From assembly GCF_900492205.1 (NCBI RefSeq), contig NZ_UEYQ01000002.1, positions 1-64,000 of the forward strand: a stretch of 64,000 nt of DNA, given 5' to 3'. Shown here piece by piece: positions 43,948 through 53,127 of this stretch (positions are counted from its first letter, which is position 1; each line of letters opens with the position of its first letter). This DNA is from Ciceribacter sp. T2.26MG-112.2 (GTDB lineage Bacteria; Pseudomonadota; Alphaproteobacteria; Rhizobiales; Rhizobiaceae). A model generated the notes under the pieces. The model was not told where the DNA came from. It saw nothing but the letters and a program-made list of their open reading frames with translations, and ran no database searches. The translations under genes were made by a program, and so were the position numbers.

Positions 43948-44811
43948 ATGGACCTCTTTCACGCCCTCTCCGACGAGGATGGCCGACTTTCGGGCCTGGA
44001 TGCCAAGCTGGCGAAGTTCGCGATGGAGAACGTGGACTTCGTCGTCAATTCGTCAATCATCGAGCTGGCCCATCGGGCGGGGGTGTCGCCGCCGACGGTC
44101 ACCCGTTTCTGCCGGCGGCTGGGGTGCCAGGGCTATTCCGATTTCAAGGTGCAACTGGCCAAGCTGGCCTATGTCGGCCTGCGCTACCTGAAGCCGGAGG
44201 CAACGACTGCGACTGCCGAAGAGGTGGCTCGCGATATCGTTTCCAAGGCGCAGAATGCGCTTTTTGAGCTTCATCGCCAGCTCGACCTCGCCGCCATCGA
44301 AAAGGCGGCGCAGATCCTGCGGGCGGCCGAATTCGTCCAGGCTTTCGGCGCCAGTGGCAACTCGGCGATGATCGTCAACGAGCTGCACAATCGCCTCTTC
44401 CGCCTCGGTTGCCGAATCAACGCATCCAACGACCACGGCATGAACCTGATGATCTCGGCGGCCGTGCAGCCGGGAACGGTGGTGTTCGGGTCGTCGTTCA
44501 CCGGCCGGGATATGGGCCTCGTCCATTGCCTGGAGATACTGAGGCAGAACGCCATTCCGACCATCGTGATGACCCAGGCCGGCTCGCCGGTCGCCATGGC
44601 CGCGGACGTGGTCATCGCAATCGACATGCCGGAGGGCAAGAACATCTTCCGCCCGACATCGACCCGCTACGCCTATCTTGCCGCGATCGACATCCTGGCC
44701 AACATGGTGGCCTATGCCGATCGCACCAAGGCACTGAAATCGCTGCGGAGCATCAAGGAGGAACTGGTGCGCAACCGTGATGGTGACGATCGCCAACTCC
44801 TCGGCGATTGA
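43948..44811 (+). CDS. RpiR/MurR-family transcriptional regulator (HTH + SIS domain)
   Basis: 287 residues. The N-terminal HTH-6 domain has VDFVVNSSIIELAHRAGVSP and PTVTRFCRRLGCQGYSDFKV; the SIS domain starts about residue 125 with VQAFGASGNSAMIVNELHNR and continues FGSSFTGRDMGLVHCLE. SIS domains bind phosphosugars, but RpiR relatives in amino-acid and purine pathways sense other ligands. Divergent from the PLP enzyme; boxes in front of both it and the M81 operon suggest it controls the whole of region E. It converges on the paa-side bifunctional gene with only 12 bases between stops. Confidence 0.87.
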   Translation: MDLFHALSDEDGRLSGLDAKLAKFAMENVDFVVNSSIIELAHRAGVSPPTVTRFCRRLGCQGYSDFKVQLAKLAYVGLRYLKPEATTATAEEVARDIVSKAQNALFELHRQLDLAAIEKAAQILRAAEFVQAFGASGNSAMIVNELHNRLFRLGCRINASNDHGMNLMISAAVQPGTVVFGSSFTGRDMGLVHCLEILRQNAIPTIVMTQAGSPVAMAADVVIAIDMPEGKNIFRPTSTRYAYLAAIDILANMVAYADRTKALKSLRSIKEELVRNRDGDDRQLLGD

Positions 44812-44823
44812 AGGCGGCGTGGT

Positions 44824-46779
44824 TCAGTAATTAGATCCCGCGCCTTTTTGGGAATGGAACATGGGGCCGCCGCGCCAGCGAGGGAAACCGTAGCCGTGGA
44901 TTTCGACCAGATCGATGTCTGAGGCCTTTTCGGCAATCCCTTCCGCCAGGATCGCTTCGCCCTCCCGGGCCATGGCGCCGACCAGGTGTACGGCGATCGC
45001 ATCGGCATTCAGTGCCGGGCCGGGTTCGATCCGGGCGCCGAGGAGGCGGGTCACCTCGTCCGAAGGAACAGGCCGGCGATCGCCCGGCTTGTAGTCGTAC
45101 CAGCCGCCGCCTGTCTTCTGGCCTTTGCGGCCGGCCCGCACCAGAATGTCGCTGAGCGTCTCCGGGACATCCTGGCCCGCCGCCCGCGCGCCTTCCCGTT
45201 GCAGGAACGCGATGTCGAGGCCGCCGAGGTCCTGCGCTTCGAAGGGACCCATGGCGAAGCCGAAGGCTCGCATCGCGGCGTCAACGTCGGCTATCGCGAC
45301 GCCTTGCCGGACCAGAGCCTCGGCCTCGGCGCGGTAGCGCTTGAGGATCCGGTTGCCGATGAAGCCTTCGCAAATGCCGGCGCGCACCGGCACCTTGCCG
45401 AGCATGCGGGCAAGGGCAAAGCCGGTCGCCAGCGTCGCGTCGGCGATCTGCGGCGTCGGCACGATCTCCAGGAGCTTCATGACATTGGCCGGGCTGAAGA
45501 AATGCAGGCCGATGAAGCGCCCGGGATTGGGCAGGCCCTCGGCGATCGACCGCGGATCGAGATAGGAGGTATTGGTGGCCAGCACCGCATCGGGGCGGCA
45601 GACGCGACCCAGTTGCTCGAACACCTGTCGCTTGACGGAAAGCTCCTCGAACACGGCCTCGATCACGAGGTCGGTATCGGCAAGGGCTGCATAGTCCGTC
45701 GAACCCGTCACGCCGGCAAGCCGCGCTTCGGCGGCAGCTTCGGTCAGGCGTCCGCGCTTGACTGCGCCGGCGAAGATGTCTCTCAGATTGGCGATGCCAC
45801 GCTCGACGGCCGCATCGTCCCGCTCGATCAGGATGACCGGCAGGCCGGCATCGCGGAGCGCCGCGGCAATACCCGCCCCCATCGTGCCGCCGCCGATCAC
45901 GGCGGCATTCCGGAGCGGAAAGGCCGGCACGCCGGACAAGCCCGCCGGCCGGGGGGCCGCCCGCTCGGCGAAGAAGACGTGACGCAGCGCCGCCGCCTGA
46001 CTGGAGGCCCGCAATTCCAGGAAAGTGGCACGCTCGAACTGCATCGCTGCGGCAAAGTCGGCTTCGGTTGCCCGGCGCAGGCAGGCAAGCGCTTTCAGCG
46101 GTGCAACTTCGCCCTTGGCACGCTTGGCGACAGTCCCCTCGGCCTCGGTCCAGAAGGTGTCCGGTACTTCCGGTCCGGGACGCTGCGAGAGTGGCAGGGG
46201 GAGTGTATGCGAAAGCGCGTCGCGGGCAAAGGCGATGGCGGCCGTGCGCAGGTCGCCCTCGACGATCCTGTCGACGAGGCCAAGTTCCAGCGCTCGGGAG
46301 CCACGCACAGGTTTGCCCGTGGTCACGAGATCGACGGCCGCCTCGACGCCGGCGAGACGCGGCGTGCGCACCGTTCCGCCAGCACCCGGAACGAGCCCGA
46401 GCGTCACTTCCGGCAGGCCGACCGAGGCATCCGCTGTCGCAAGCCGGAAACGGCAACCCAGCGCCACCTCGAAGCCCCCACCCAAGGCAGACCCATGGAT
46501 CGCTGCGATCCAGGGCTTGGCCGCGAGCTCGATGGCCGAGACGACGTCGGGCAGATGCGGCGGCTGCGGCGGCTTGTCGAATTCGCTGACATCGGCGCCG
46601 GCGATGAAGGTCCGCCCGGCGCAGGTGAGCACCACGGCCGAGACCTCGGGATCGCCGTCAAGCTCGCTCACCGCATCGACGAGACCCTGGCGCACGGCCT
46701 GGCTCAATGCGTTCACGGGCGGATTGTCGATCGTGACAACGGCGATGTTACCCTCGCGGGCGATAGTGACGACGGACAT
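44824..46779 (-). CDS. Bifunctional enoyl-CoA hydratase / 3-hydroxyacyl-CoA dehydrogenase (FadJ/PaaFH-like), short C-terminus
   Basis: 651 residues. The crotonase half has HGSALGGGFEVALGCRFRLA with catalytic E104 and E124. The dehydrogenase half begins near residue 290 with AAVIGGGTMGAGIAAALRDA, then IGLHFFSPANVMKLLEIV (catalytic His) and EGFIGNRIL. It would hydrate 2,3-dehydroadipyl-CoA and oxidise 3-hydroxyadipyl-CoA, covering PaaF and PaaH, which are absent as separate genes in this window. The protein stops 12 residues after the conserved FPRWRGGPM; relatives continue for about 45 residues more, so the last helices seem lost. The stop lies at the edge of the paa region. Confidence 0.82.
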   Translation of the reverse strand: MSVVTIAREGNIAVVTIDNPPVNALSQAVRQGLVDAVSELDGDPEVSAVVLTCAGRTFIAGADVSEFDKPPQPPHLPDVVSAIELAAKPWIAAIHGSALGGGFEVALGCRFRLATADASVGLPEVTLGLVPGAGGTVRTPRLAGVEAAVDLVTTGKPVRGSRALELGLVDRIVEGDLRTAAIAFARDALSHTLPLPLSQRPGPEVPDTFWTEAEGTVAKRAKGEVAPLKALACLRRATEADFAAAMQFERATFLELRASSQAAALRHVFFAERAAPRPAGLSGVPAFPLRNAAVIGGGTMGAGIAAALRDAGLPVILIERDDAAVERGIANLRDIFAGAVKRGRLTEAAAEARLAGVTGSTDYAALADTDLVIEAVFEELSVKRQVFEQLGRVCRPDAVLATNTSYLDPRSIAEGLPNPGRFIGLHFFSPANVMKLLEIVPTPQIADATLATGFALARMLGKVPVRAGICEGFIGNRILKRYRAEAEALVRQGVAIADVDAAMRAFGFAMGPFEAQDLGGLDIAFLQREGARAAGQDVPETLSDILVRAGRKGQKTGGGWYDYKPGDRRPVPSDEVTRLLGARIEPGPALNADAIAVHLVGAMAREGEAILAEGIAEKASDIDLVEIHGYGFPRWRGGPMFHSQKGAGSNY

Positions 46780-46785
46780 GAATGA

Positions 46786-47487
46786 TCAAATTCCCAGATA
46801 GGCTTCTCGAATGCGGGGATCGGCAAGCAAATCGCCTGCCGGTCCTTCCATGGTGATCTTGCCGGTTTCCATGACATAGCCACGGTCGGCGACCGACAGG
46901 GCACCGAAGGCGTTCTGCTCGACCAGGAGCACGGTGACCTTGAGATCGCGCATGCTTTTCACCACGTCGAAGATCTGCTGGACCAGGATGGGTGCCAGAC
47001 CCATCGAGGGCTCGTCGAGCAGCAGGCAGGACGGGCGCCCCATCAGCGCGCGGGCGATGGCCAGCATCTGTTGCTGGCCGCCCGACAGGCCGCCGGCGGC
47101 AAGGTTGCGCTTCTCCTTGAGGATCGGGAACATCTGGAAGGCATTTTCCATGTCCCGTTCGACCCGGTCGTCGGTGAAGAGAAAGGCGCCGAGGCGCAGG
47201 TTTTCCTCCACCGTCAGGTTGGTGAAGATCTGCCGGCCCTCGGGAGACTGGGCAAGCCCGCGCTTCAAACGCTTGTAGGCGGGCGTGGTGGCCAGCGCCT
47301 CACCGCGGAAGATGATCTGGCCGGCACTGATCGGCTGGAGGCCGGACAGGCAGCGCAAGAGCGTCGTCTTGCCGGCGCCATTGGCGCCGACGATGGTGAC
47401 GATCTCGCCGGAATCGATGTGCAGGTCGATGCCGTGCAGCGCCTCGATGCGGCCATAGCGCGACCGCAGTCCCTCAACCGTGAGCAT
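46786..47487 (-). CDS. ABC transporter ATP-binding protein, LivF type (paa cluster)
   Basis: 233 residues with Walker A GANGAGKTT, signature LSGGQQQML and Walker B LLLDEPS. Start ATG at 47487 lies inside the end of the LivG-type gene (14-base overlap). It is followed after 6 bases by the bifunctional hydratase/dehydrogenase gene, so transporter and pathway enzyme probably share a transcript. Phenylacetate or another aromatic acid is the likely cargo by context. Confidence 0.87.
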   Translation of the reverse strand: MLTVEGLRSRYGRIEALHGIDLHIDSGEIVTIVGANGAGKTTLLRCLSGLQPISAGQIIFRGEALATTPAYKRLKRGLAQSPEGRQIFTNLTVEENLRLGAFLFTDDRVERDMENAFQMFPILKEKRNLAAGGLSGGQQQMLAIARALMGRPSCLLLDEPSMGLAPILVQQIFDVVKSMRDLKVTVLLVEQNAFGALSVADRGYVMETGKITMEGPAGDLLADPRIREAYLGI

Positions 47488-48259
47488 GGGACGCCTCCTG
47501 TGCCTGAGTTCCGAGATAGGCCGCGACGACATCGGGATTGCGGGCCACGGTGGCGGGATCACCCTCGGCGATCTTTACCCCATGATCGAGGACGACGATG
47601 TGGTTGGAGATGCGCATCACCATCTTCATGTCGTGCTCGACCAGAAGGATGGCGACGCCGGAGGCGGCGACCTCGGCGATCAGGTGGTCGATCTCCTCGG
47701 TCTCAACGGCATTGCAGCCGGCGGCCGGTTCGTCGAGCAGCAGGACCTTGGTGTCGAGGGCGAGCGCACGGGCGATTTCCAGCCGCTTCAGCGCGCCATA
47801 GGACAGATTGCCGGCCTCCAGTTCCGCGGCATTGGCGAGACCGACGCGGGCCAGCAGTTCGCGCGCCCCGGCCTGCGCCTCCCGCGAGCGCCGGCGCGAC
47901 GCCGGCAGCCCGAGGAGGTCGGCGAACACCGAACCCTTTTCCCGCAGATGAAAGCCGGCAATGGCGTTCTCCAGCACGGTCATGTTCTGGAAGATCTGCA
48001 GGTTCTGGAAGGTGCGCGACATGCCGCGCCGTGCCAGAAGATGCGGGGAAAACCCGGTCACCTCTTCGCCGCTGAGTTTCACCTTGCCCGATTTCGGCAT
48101 GTAGACGCCGGAGATCATGTTGAACAAGGTGGTCTTGCCGGCACCGTTCGGCCCGATGACCGAGACGATTTCTCCTGGATTGACGGAAAAGCTGACATTG
48201 TCGACGGCCTTCAGGCCGCCGAAGGCAATACCCAGTCCTTCGACGCTGAGAAGTGTCAT
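47474..48259 (-). CDS. ABC transporter ATP-binding protein, LivG type (paa cluster)
   Basis: 261 residues. Walker A GPNGAGKTT, then FSPHLLARRGMSRTFQNLQI, signature LSYGALKRLEIARALA and Walker B VLLLDEPAAG; the switch His is in LLVEHDMKMVM. The LSYG replacement of LSGG is usual for LivG. It overlaps LivM by four bases at its start. Confidence 0.87.
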   Translation of the reverse strand: MTLLSVEGLGIAFGGLKAVDNVSFSVNPGEIVSVIGPNGAGKTTLFNMISGVYMPKSGKVKLSGEEVTGFSPHLLARRGMSRTFQNLQIFQNMTVLENAIAGFHLREKGSVFADLLGLPASRRRSREAQAGARELLARVGLANAAELEAGNLSYGALKRLEIARALALDTKVLLLDEPAAGCNAVETEEIDHLIAEVAASGVAILLVEHDMKMVMRISNHIVVLDHGVKIAEGDPATVARNPDVVAAYLGTQAQEASHAHG

Positions 48260-49218
48260 GCTCCCCTCCCGGTGAATTGGCGCAGAAGCGACGGCAGCAG
48301 GCCCTCGCGCAGGAAGATCATCACCAGCATCATGACCAGGCCGAGCATGACCTGTTCATATTCGGCGAACACGGTGAGCACCTGTGGCAGGAGCGTCAGG
48401 ATGCCGGCGCCGAGAATGGCGCCGAGCACCGATCCCGCGCCGCCGAGCACGGCCATGGTGACGAGCTCGATCGAGTGCATGTAGCCGGCGACATCGGGCG
48501 TGATGAACTTGTTCTGCAGGGCCAGCAACGAGCCGGAGACCGAGGCAAAAACCGCCGAGATGACGAAGGCCTGCAGCTTCAGCCGGGCGACGTCGACGCC
48601 GACCGTGCTTGCGGCGATCTCGGAGCCATGCAGGGCACGCAACGCGCGGCCCGTCGGGCTGTCGTAGAGATTGAGGGCCAGCCAGGCGCCGATCAGCAGG
48701 CAAAGCCCGCAGAAAAAGTACCAGAATTCCGGTGCAGAAAGCTTGAGCCCCATCGCACCGAGCGCCTGGCGAAGGCCGAGATCGGCAACGGCGATGCCGT
48801 CCGGCCCGCCGGTCAGCCAGGCCTCGTTGGACAGCACCATGGAAACCAGGATGCCGAAGCCGAGCGACGCGACGGCAAGATAGTAGCCCTTGAGGCGCAG
48901 GATCGGGCGGCCTACCCCATAGGCGATCGCAGCCGAGAGCGCCGCGCCAAGGAGTGCGGCGAACGCCGGGTGCAGGCCGAGATGCACGGGCGCCAGCGCC
49001 GAGGCATAGGCGCCGATGCCGGCAAAGCCGGCATGGCCGAGGCTGATCTGTCCGGCGAAGCCTGTCAGGATGACGATACCGAGCACCGCCACTCCATTGA
49101 CGAAGAGCAGCGACCCGACGCGGAAATAGAAGGCCGAGGGGAAGAAGAAGGGCGTTACCGCGATCAGCAGCGCCAGCACCAGGAGGGTGGTCTGTTTTGT
49201 CGTGAGCCGCATCATCAC
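48256..49218 (-). CDS. ABC transporter permease, LivM type (paa cluster)
   Basis: About 318-320 residues with nine or ten helices. LTGFAGQISLGHAGFAGIGAYA is the LivM hallmark and LHGSEIAASTVGVD the coupling loop. GTG at 49218 overlaps the LivH stop (GTGA), while ATGs at 49215 and 49212 are alternative starts. Works with LivH at 49215. Confidence 0.87.
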   Translation of the reverse strand: MMMRLTTKQTTLLVLALLIAVTPFFFPSAFYFRVGSLLFVNGVAVLGIVILTGFAGQISLGHAGFAGIGAYASALAPVHLGLHPAFAALLGAALSAAIAYGVGRPILRLKGYYLAVASLGFGILVSMVLSNEAWLTGGPDGIAVADLGLRQALGAMGLKLSAPEFWYFFCGLCLLIGAWLALNLYDSPTGRALRALHGSEIAASTVGVDVARLKLQAFVISAVFASVSGSLLALQNKFITPDVAGYMHSIELVTMAVLGGAGSVLGAILGAGILTLLPQVLTVFAEYEQVMLGLVMMLVMIFLREGLLPSLLRQFTGRGA

Positions 49219-50087
49219 ACCCGATTGACCGAATTGCGTCCGAACAGGCCTTGCGGCATGGCGAAGAGGACGGCGAGGATGACGACGAAGGCAACGGCAT
49301 CCTTGTATTGCGAACTGATGAAGCCGGCCGTCAGCGCCTCGAACAGGCCGAGCAGGATCCCGCCGACGAGCGCACCCTTCGGATTGCCCATGCCACCGAG
49401 CATGGCGGCGGCAAAACCTTTGAGCGCCAGCGCGATGCCGAGGTCGTAGCTGGTCAGCGTGATCGGGGTGACGAGCACGCCGGCCAGCGCACCGATGGCG
49501 GCCGAAAGCGCGAAGGAGAGCGTCATGACCCAGTTGGTGTTGATGCCGACGAGCTGGGCGGCGAGGCGATTATTGGAGGTGGCCAGCACCGCCTTGCCGG
49601 TCAGGGTGCGGGTGAAGAACAGCCAGAGGCCGACGAACACGACGACGGCGCCTGCAATGACCCAGATACTCTGCGGCAGGATGGTCGCGGCGAGGATCTT
49701 GATCGGCTCGTCGCCGGTGAAAGCCGGGAAACGGTGAAGCTGCTTGTCGAAGACGAGCTGCGTCACGCCGCGAATGAAGATCGATGCACCGATGGTGATG
49801 ATGATCAGCGAGACCACAGGTGCGCCGCGCGCCGGTTCAATGGCGAGCTTGTTGAGCGCCACGCCGATGGCCGCCGTCAGGGCGATGGCGATCAACGCCG
49901 CCAGTGGCAGCGGCAGGCCGGCGTCGAAGGCAAACACCGTGATCATGCCACCCAGCATGACGAACTCGCCCTGGGCGAAGTTCACCACATCGGAGGCGTT
50001 GTAGATGATCGTGAAGCCCAGCGCGACGAGCGCATAGACCGCGCCGACCGTTAGGCCGGAAAGGAGGAACTGCATCAGTTCAGGCAT
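49215..50087 (-). CDS. ABC transporter permease, LivH type (paa cluster)
   Basis: 290 residues starting MPELMQFLLSGLTVGAVYALVA; ASDVVNFAQGEFVMLGGM is the family signature and AMLGGMGNPKGALVGGILLG lies near the end. Eight helices. AAGGAG-type sites are weak upstream; an earlier in-frame start at 50168 would run through the hairpins after the binding-protein gene and is rejected. Confidence 0.87.
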   Translation of the reverse strand: MPELMQFLLSGLTVGAVYALVALGFTIIYNASDVVNFAQGEFVMLGGMITVFAFDAGLPLPLAALIAIALTAAIGVALNKLAIEPARGAPVVSLIIITIGASIFIRGVTQLVFDKQLHRFPAFTGDEPIKILAATILPQSIWVIAGAVVVFVGLWLFFTRTLTGKAVLATSNNRLAAQLVGINTNWVMTLSFALSAAIGALAGVLVTPITLTSYDLGIALALKGFAAAMLGGMGNPKGALVGGILLGLFEALTAGFISSQYKDAVAFVVILAVLFAMPQGLFGRNSVNRV

Positions 50088-50119
50088 CGAAGACCCCACT
50101 GTGGCCGATTGTTCTCGAG

Positions 50120-50178
50120 GTGGAGCCCGCATGCCTGCAGGCTCCACACCAATGTCGTCGCCCCGCAAACGGGGCGAC
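50120..50178 (-). terminator. Double hairpin between ABC binding-protein gene and permease genes (paa cluster)
   Basis: GTCGCCCCG (50157-50165) pairs perfectly with CGGGGCGAC (50170-50178); a second stem pairs GTGGAGCC (50120-50127) with GGCTCCAC (50140-50147). Both follow the binding-protein stop on the minus strand without a long T-run. They probably stabilise the upstream message or attenuate read-through. Confidence 0.55.
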
Positions 50179-50186
50179 CCGGGTGC

Positions 50187-51329
50187 TTACTCGATGATTG
50201 TCCAGCCGCCGTCCTTGATCTCCAGCATGCGGAATGCCGAGAGATCGAGGCCGAGGTGATCTTCCGCCGACATCGTCACGACACCGGTGGTGCCGACCAG
50301 GCCGGAGGTGGATTCGATCGCGTCGCGGATCGCTTCGGGTTCCGCCGAGCCGGCGCGGCCGATCGAATCGACGAGAATGCGCAGAGCGTCATGGGCATAG
50401 CCGCCGAAGGTCGAGACGGCAGAGCCGGTCTTCTTCTCGTAGGCGGTCTTGTAGGCGTTGACGACAGCCTTCTGGGCATCGCCGTCCGCCAGGATACCGG
50501 AAACCAGCAGGGCGGTACCGGGAAGGCGAACACCTTCAGCGGCCTTCGCGCCGGCAAGCTCGATGAAGCCGTCGGAGGCAACGCCGTGCGACTGGTAGAG
50601 CGGCAGGCCGACGGCCAGCTGCGAATAGTTGCGCGTCACGATCGACGGGCCTTGGCCGAAGCCGGCATTCAGCACGGCCTGCACGCCGGCCGTGCCCTTG
50701 ATGTTGGTCAGCTGCGGGGTCATGTCCGCATCCTGCGGGCCATAGGTTTCGTCGGCGGCGATCTCGATGCCGTAGTCGCCGGCAACAGCGACGCACTGCT
50801 TGTGCATTGAGGCGCCGAAGCCGTCGGTGCCGGAAATCACGCCGATCTTGGTGATGGCGTTCTTCTTCATGTTTTCGAAGATCTTCTGGCAGGCCATGCG
50901 GTCGGTATGCGGGGTCTTGAAGACCCAGTGCTTGACGGGATCGATGATTTCGATCGCGCCGGCGAGCGAGATGAACGGAACTTCGGAGTCTTCGGCGACC
51001 GGAATGATCGACATGGTCGTGCCGGTCGTCGTGCCGCCGATGATGGCGACGACTTCGTCGTCCTCGACGAGGCGGGTGGCAAAGGTGCGCGCCTTGTTCG
51101 GGTCGCCGCCGTCGTCATAGAGCACGAGCTTCAGCGGCTCGCCGTTGACGCCGCCGGCGGCATTGATTTCCTCCACCAGCATTTCGAGCGTCTTGGCTTC
51201 CGGGTCGCCGAGGAACGAGGCGGGGCCGGTTGCCGAGACGGTGGCGCCGATCTTGATCTCGGCCTCGGCAGCCGTTGCAATACCCAGAGCCATCAGCGTG
51301 GCGAGTGCGGTTGTCGTGGTGATTTTCAT
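50187..51329 (-). CDS. ABC transporter substrate-binding protein, LivK/HAAT type (paa cluster)
   Basis: 380 residues with a signal peptide (MKITTTTALATLMALGIATAAEA). The mature part begins IKIGATVSATGPASFLGDPE and has YDDGGDPNKARTFATRLV and GTTTGTTMSIIPVAE, typical of the type I periplasmic fold. Start chosen for the signal peptide; a frame to 51392 is open. It precedes hairpins and LivHMGF, and follows paaN, in one minus-strand operon. Phenylacetate or a related acid is the inferred ligand. Confidence 0.87.
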   Translation of the reverse strand: MKITTTTALATLMALGIATAAEAEIKIGATVSATGPASFLGDPEAKTLEMLVEEINAAGGVNGEPLKLVLYDDGGDPNKARTFATRLVEDDEVVAIIGGTTTGTTMSIIPVAEDSEVPFISLAGAIEIIDPVKHWVFKTPHTDRMACQKIFENMKKNAITKIGVISGTDGFGASMHKQCVAVAGDYGIEIAADETYGPQDADMTPQLTNIKGTAGVQAVLNAGFGQGPSIVTRNYSQLAVGLPLYQSHGVASDGFIELAGAKAAEGVRLPGTALLVSGILADGDAQKAVVNAYKTAYEKKTGSAVSTFGGYAHDALRILVDSIGRAGSAEPEAIRDAIESTSGLVGTTGVVTMSAEDHLGLDLSAFRMLEIKDGGWTIIE

Positions 51330-51367
51330 TGTGTCTCCTCCCTGAGAACGTTGAATTAAGAAGTCGA

Positions 51368-53020
51368 TTACGCCGCCTTTGGGCGGCGCCACATCGCCAG
51401 CCGGAACCGGTTGGCGACGAAGGCTGTGTCGGTCAGGCTGGCATTGCCGGCGGGATTGCCGCCGGTGACGTGAAAGTCGGAAAATGCCGCGGACTGGTTG
51501 ACGAAAATGTTGCCGGTCAGGTTGATCGACAGGTTGACCCCGGCCCGGGCGAAGGCCTTCACCGCGTAGGCGATACGCGCCTCGTCGGTGTCGTACAGCG
51601 CGGCGGTAATTGCGCCCTTGCTGCGGGCCAGGCTGGCTGCGGCATCGATGCCGGCCTTAGCGCTGTCGACCGCGACAATGAAGGCAACCGGCCCGAAGCA
51701 CTCGTCCTCATGAACCTGCGTCTCGGCATCGTCCACGGCGACGATCAGCGGGGTGGCGCTACAACCGGTGGCCAGCGGCTGCGAATCGCGGACGATCCGG
51801 CCGAAGCCGCGCGCCTTGTCGATCCGTGCCAACGTCGCCGGATTGGCGATCGCGCCGCAGACGCCCGAAGCGCGGGCGGGATCGCTCAGCAGAGCGTCGA
51901 CCGCAGCGCCGATCGCGGTTGCCACCTCGTCGAAACTCTTGTGCCCTGCATTGGTCGAAATGCCTGCACGGGGCACGAAAATGTCCTGCGGGGCGGTGCA
52001 CATTTGCCCGGAGTAGAGCGACAGCGAAAACGCGATGTTGGCGCACATGCCGGCAAAATCGTCGGTCGCGGCGACGACGATCGAGTTCACGCCGGCTTCC
52101 TCGGTGAACACCTGGGCGGAACGGGCATTGTTTCGCACCCATTCGCCGAAGACGCTGGAGCCGGTGTAGTCGATGATGGCGATCTCCGGATGGGTCACGA
52201 GGTCCTTGGTGATCTCGGCGCCGGCCTGATCGACAGCCAGCAGGACCACGTCAGCCGGGAAGCCTGCCTCGACCAGGACTTCGCGCGCCACTTTGACGGT
52301 CAGTGCGAGCGGCAGGATGGCGCCGGGATGCGGCTTGACGATCACGGTATTGCCGGTCGCGAGGCTCGCGAACAGACCCGGATAGGTGTTCCAGGTCGGG
52401 AAGGTCTGGCAGCCGATCGCAAGCGCGATGCCGCGCGGCACGACCTGCCAGTTCTTTTCCAGAACGATCGGTGCCGCCTTGCCCTGCGGCTTTTCCCAGG
52501 TGGCCTGGCCCGGCGTGCGGGTCATTTCCGCCCAGGCGGTGGCGACGGCTTCGAGCCCACGGTCCTGGGCATGCGGGCCGCCGGCCTGAAAGGCCATGGC
52601 GAAGGCCTGTCCGGTGGTGTGCATCACGGCATTGGCCATTTCGAAGCTGATGCGATTGAGCCGCGTCAGGATTTCCAAGCAGACGCTGACCCGCAACTCG
52701 GGCGAGGCATCTGCCCAGGCGTCTCCGGCCGCTTTGGAGGCGGCAACGAGCGTCGCGGCATCGGTGGCCGGATAAAGAATCGCGAGGTCTGGCCCCCAGG
52801 GCGATACTTCGGAACCGATGCGCGCATCTTCCGGGTGGCCGGGCAGTTCGAAACGCGTGCCGAGCAGGGCCTTGAAGAAAGCCTCGCCATCGTCCTTGGC
52901 GGTTTCGCCATAGATCTTGCCGCTCGGAACTTCCGGAAAGGGCGACCAGAAACCCCGGTCGGACAGGGCCTTGACAGCCGTCTCCAACAGACCGCGATGG
53001 CGGTCGAACATGTCGTTCAT
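51368..53020 (-). CDS. paaN: Phenylacetic acid degradation protein PaaN (aldehyde dehydrogenase superfamily)
   Basis: 550 residues, longer than classical aldehyde dehydrogenases. Catalytic Cys is C341 in SLYSGQMCTAPQDIF and the general-base Glu is E307 or E308 in VFTEEAG; the cofactor-binding stretch NTVIVKPHPGAILPLA is intact. It lacks the MaoC hydratase half of PaaZ. PaaN-type proteins occur in paa clusters but their reaction is not settled; oxidation of the ring-opened semialdehyde or a shunt aldehyde is possible. Divergent from paaG across a 107-base promoter with a palindromic box. Confidence 0.8.
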   Translation of the reverse strand: MNDMFDRHRGLLETAVKALSDRGFWSPFPEVPSGKIYGETAKDDGEAFFKALLGTRFELPGHPEDARIGSEVSPWGPDLAILYPATDAATLVAASKAAGDAWADASPELRVSVCLEILTRLNRISFEMANAVMHTTGQAFAMAFQAGGPHAQDRGLEAVATAWAEMTRTPGQATWEKPQGKAAPIVLEKNWQVVPRGIALAIGCQTFPTWNTYPGLFASLATGNTVIVKPHPGAILPLALTVKVAREVLVEAGFPADVVLLAVDQAGAEITKDLVTHPEIAIIDYTGSSVFGEWVRNNARSAQVFTEEAGVNSIVVAATDDFAGMCANIAFSLSLYSGQMCTAPQDIFVPRAGISTNAGHKSFDEVATAIGAAVDALLSDPARASGVCGAIANPATLARIDKARGFGRIVRDSQPLATGCSATPLIVAVDDAETQVHEDECFGPVAFIVAVDSAKAGIDAAASLARSKGAITAALYDTDEARIAYAVKAFARAGVNLSINLTGNIFVNQSAAFSDFHVTGGNPAGNASLTDTAFVANRFRLAMWRRPKAA

Positions 53021-53052
53021 GGCAATTTCCTCCCTGCTCCTGCCTTTATCAT

Positions 53053-53067
53053 TGACCGTCCGGTCGG
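53053..53067. promoter_or_regulatory. TGACCGTCCGGTCGG box in the paaN/paaG divergent promoter (candidate PaaR site)
   Basis: The core ACCGTCCGGTCGGT is an imperfect palindrome (12 of 14). The same TGACCGNNCGGTYGG pattern appears on the other strand upstream of the thiolase-paaA operon at 63648-63662. TetR proteins of the PaaR group are expected to bind such sites. Confidence 0.65.
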
Positions 53068-53127
53068 TTTATGCAAGATCTTTTTACGCCCCCGGGAAAA
53101 ATCGGAGCGGGGACGAGGGAGAGAGCG

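Noticed and set aside
44986-46785. Long open frame on the plus strand opposite the bifunctional hydratase/dehydrogenase gene
   Set aside because: Composition is that of a reverse-complement frame; the minus-strand protein has all catalytic motifs.
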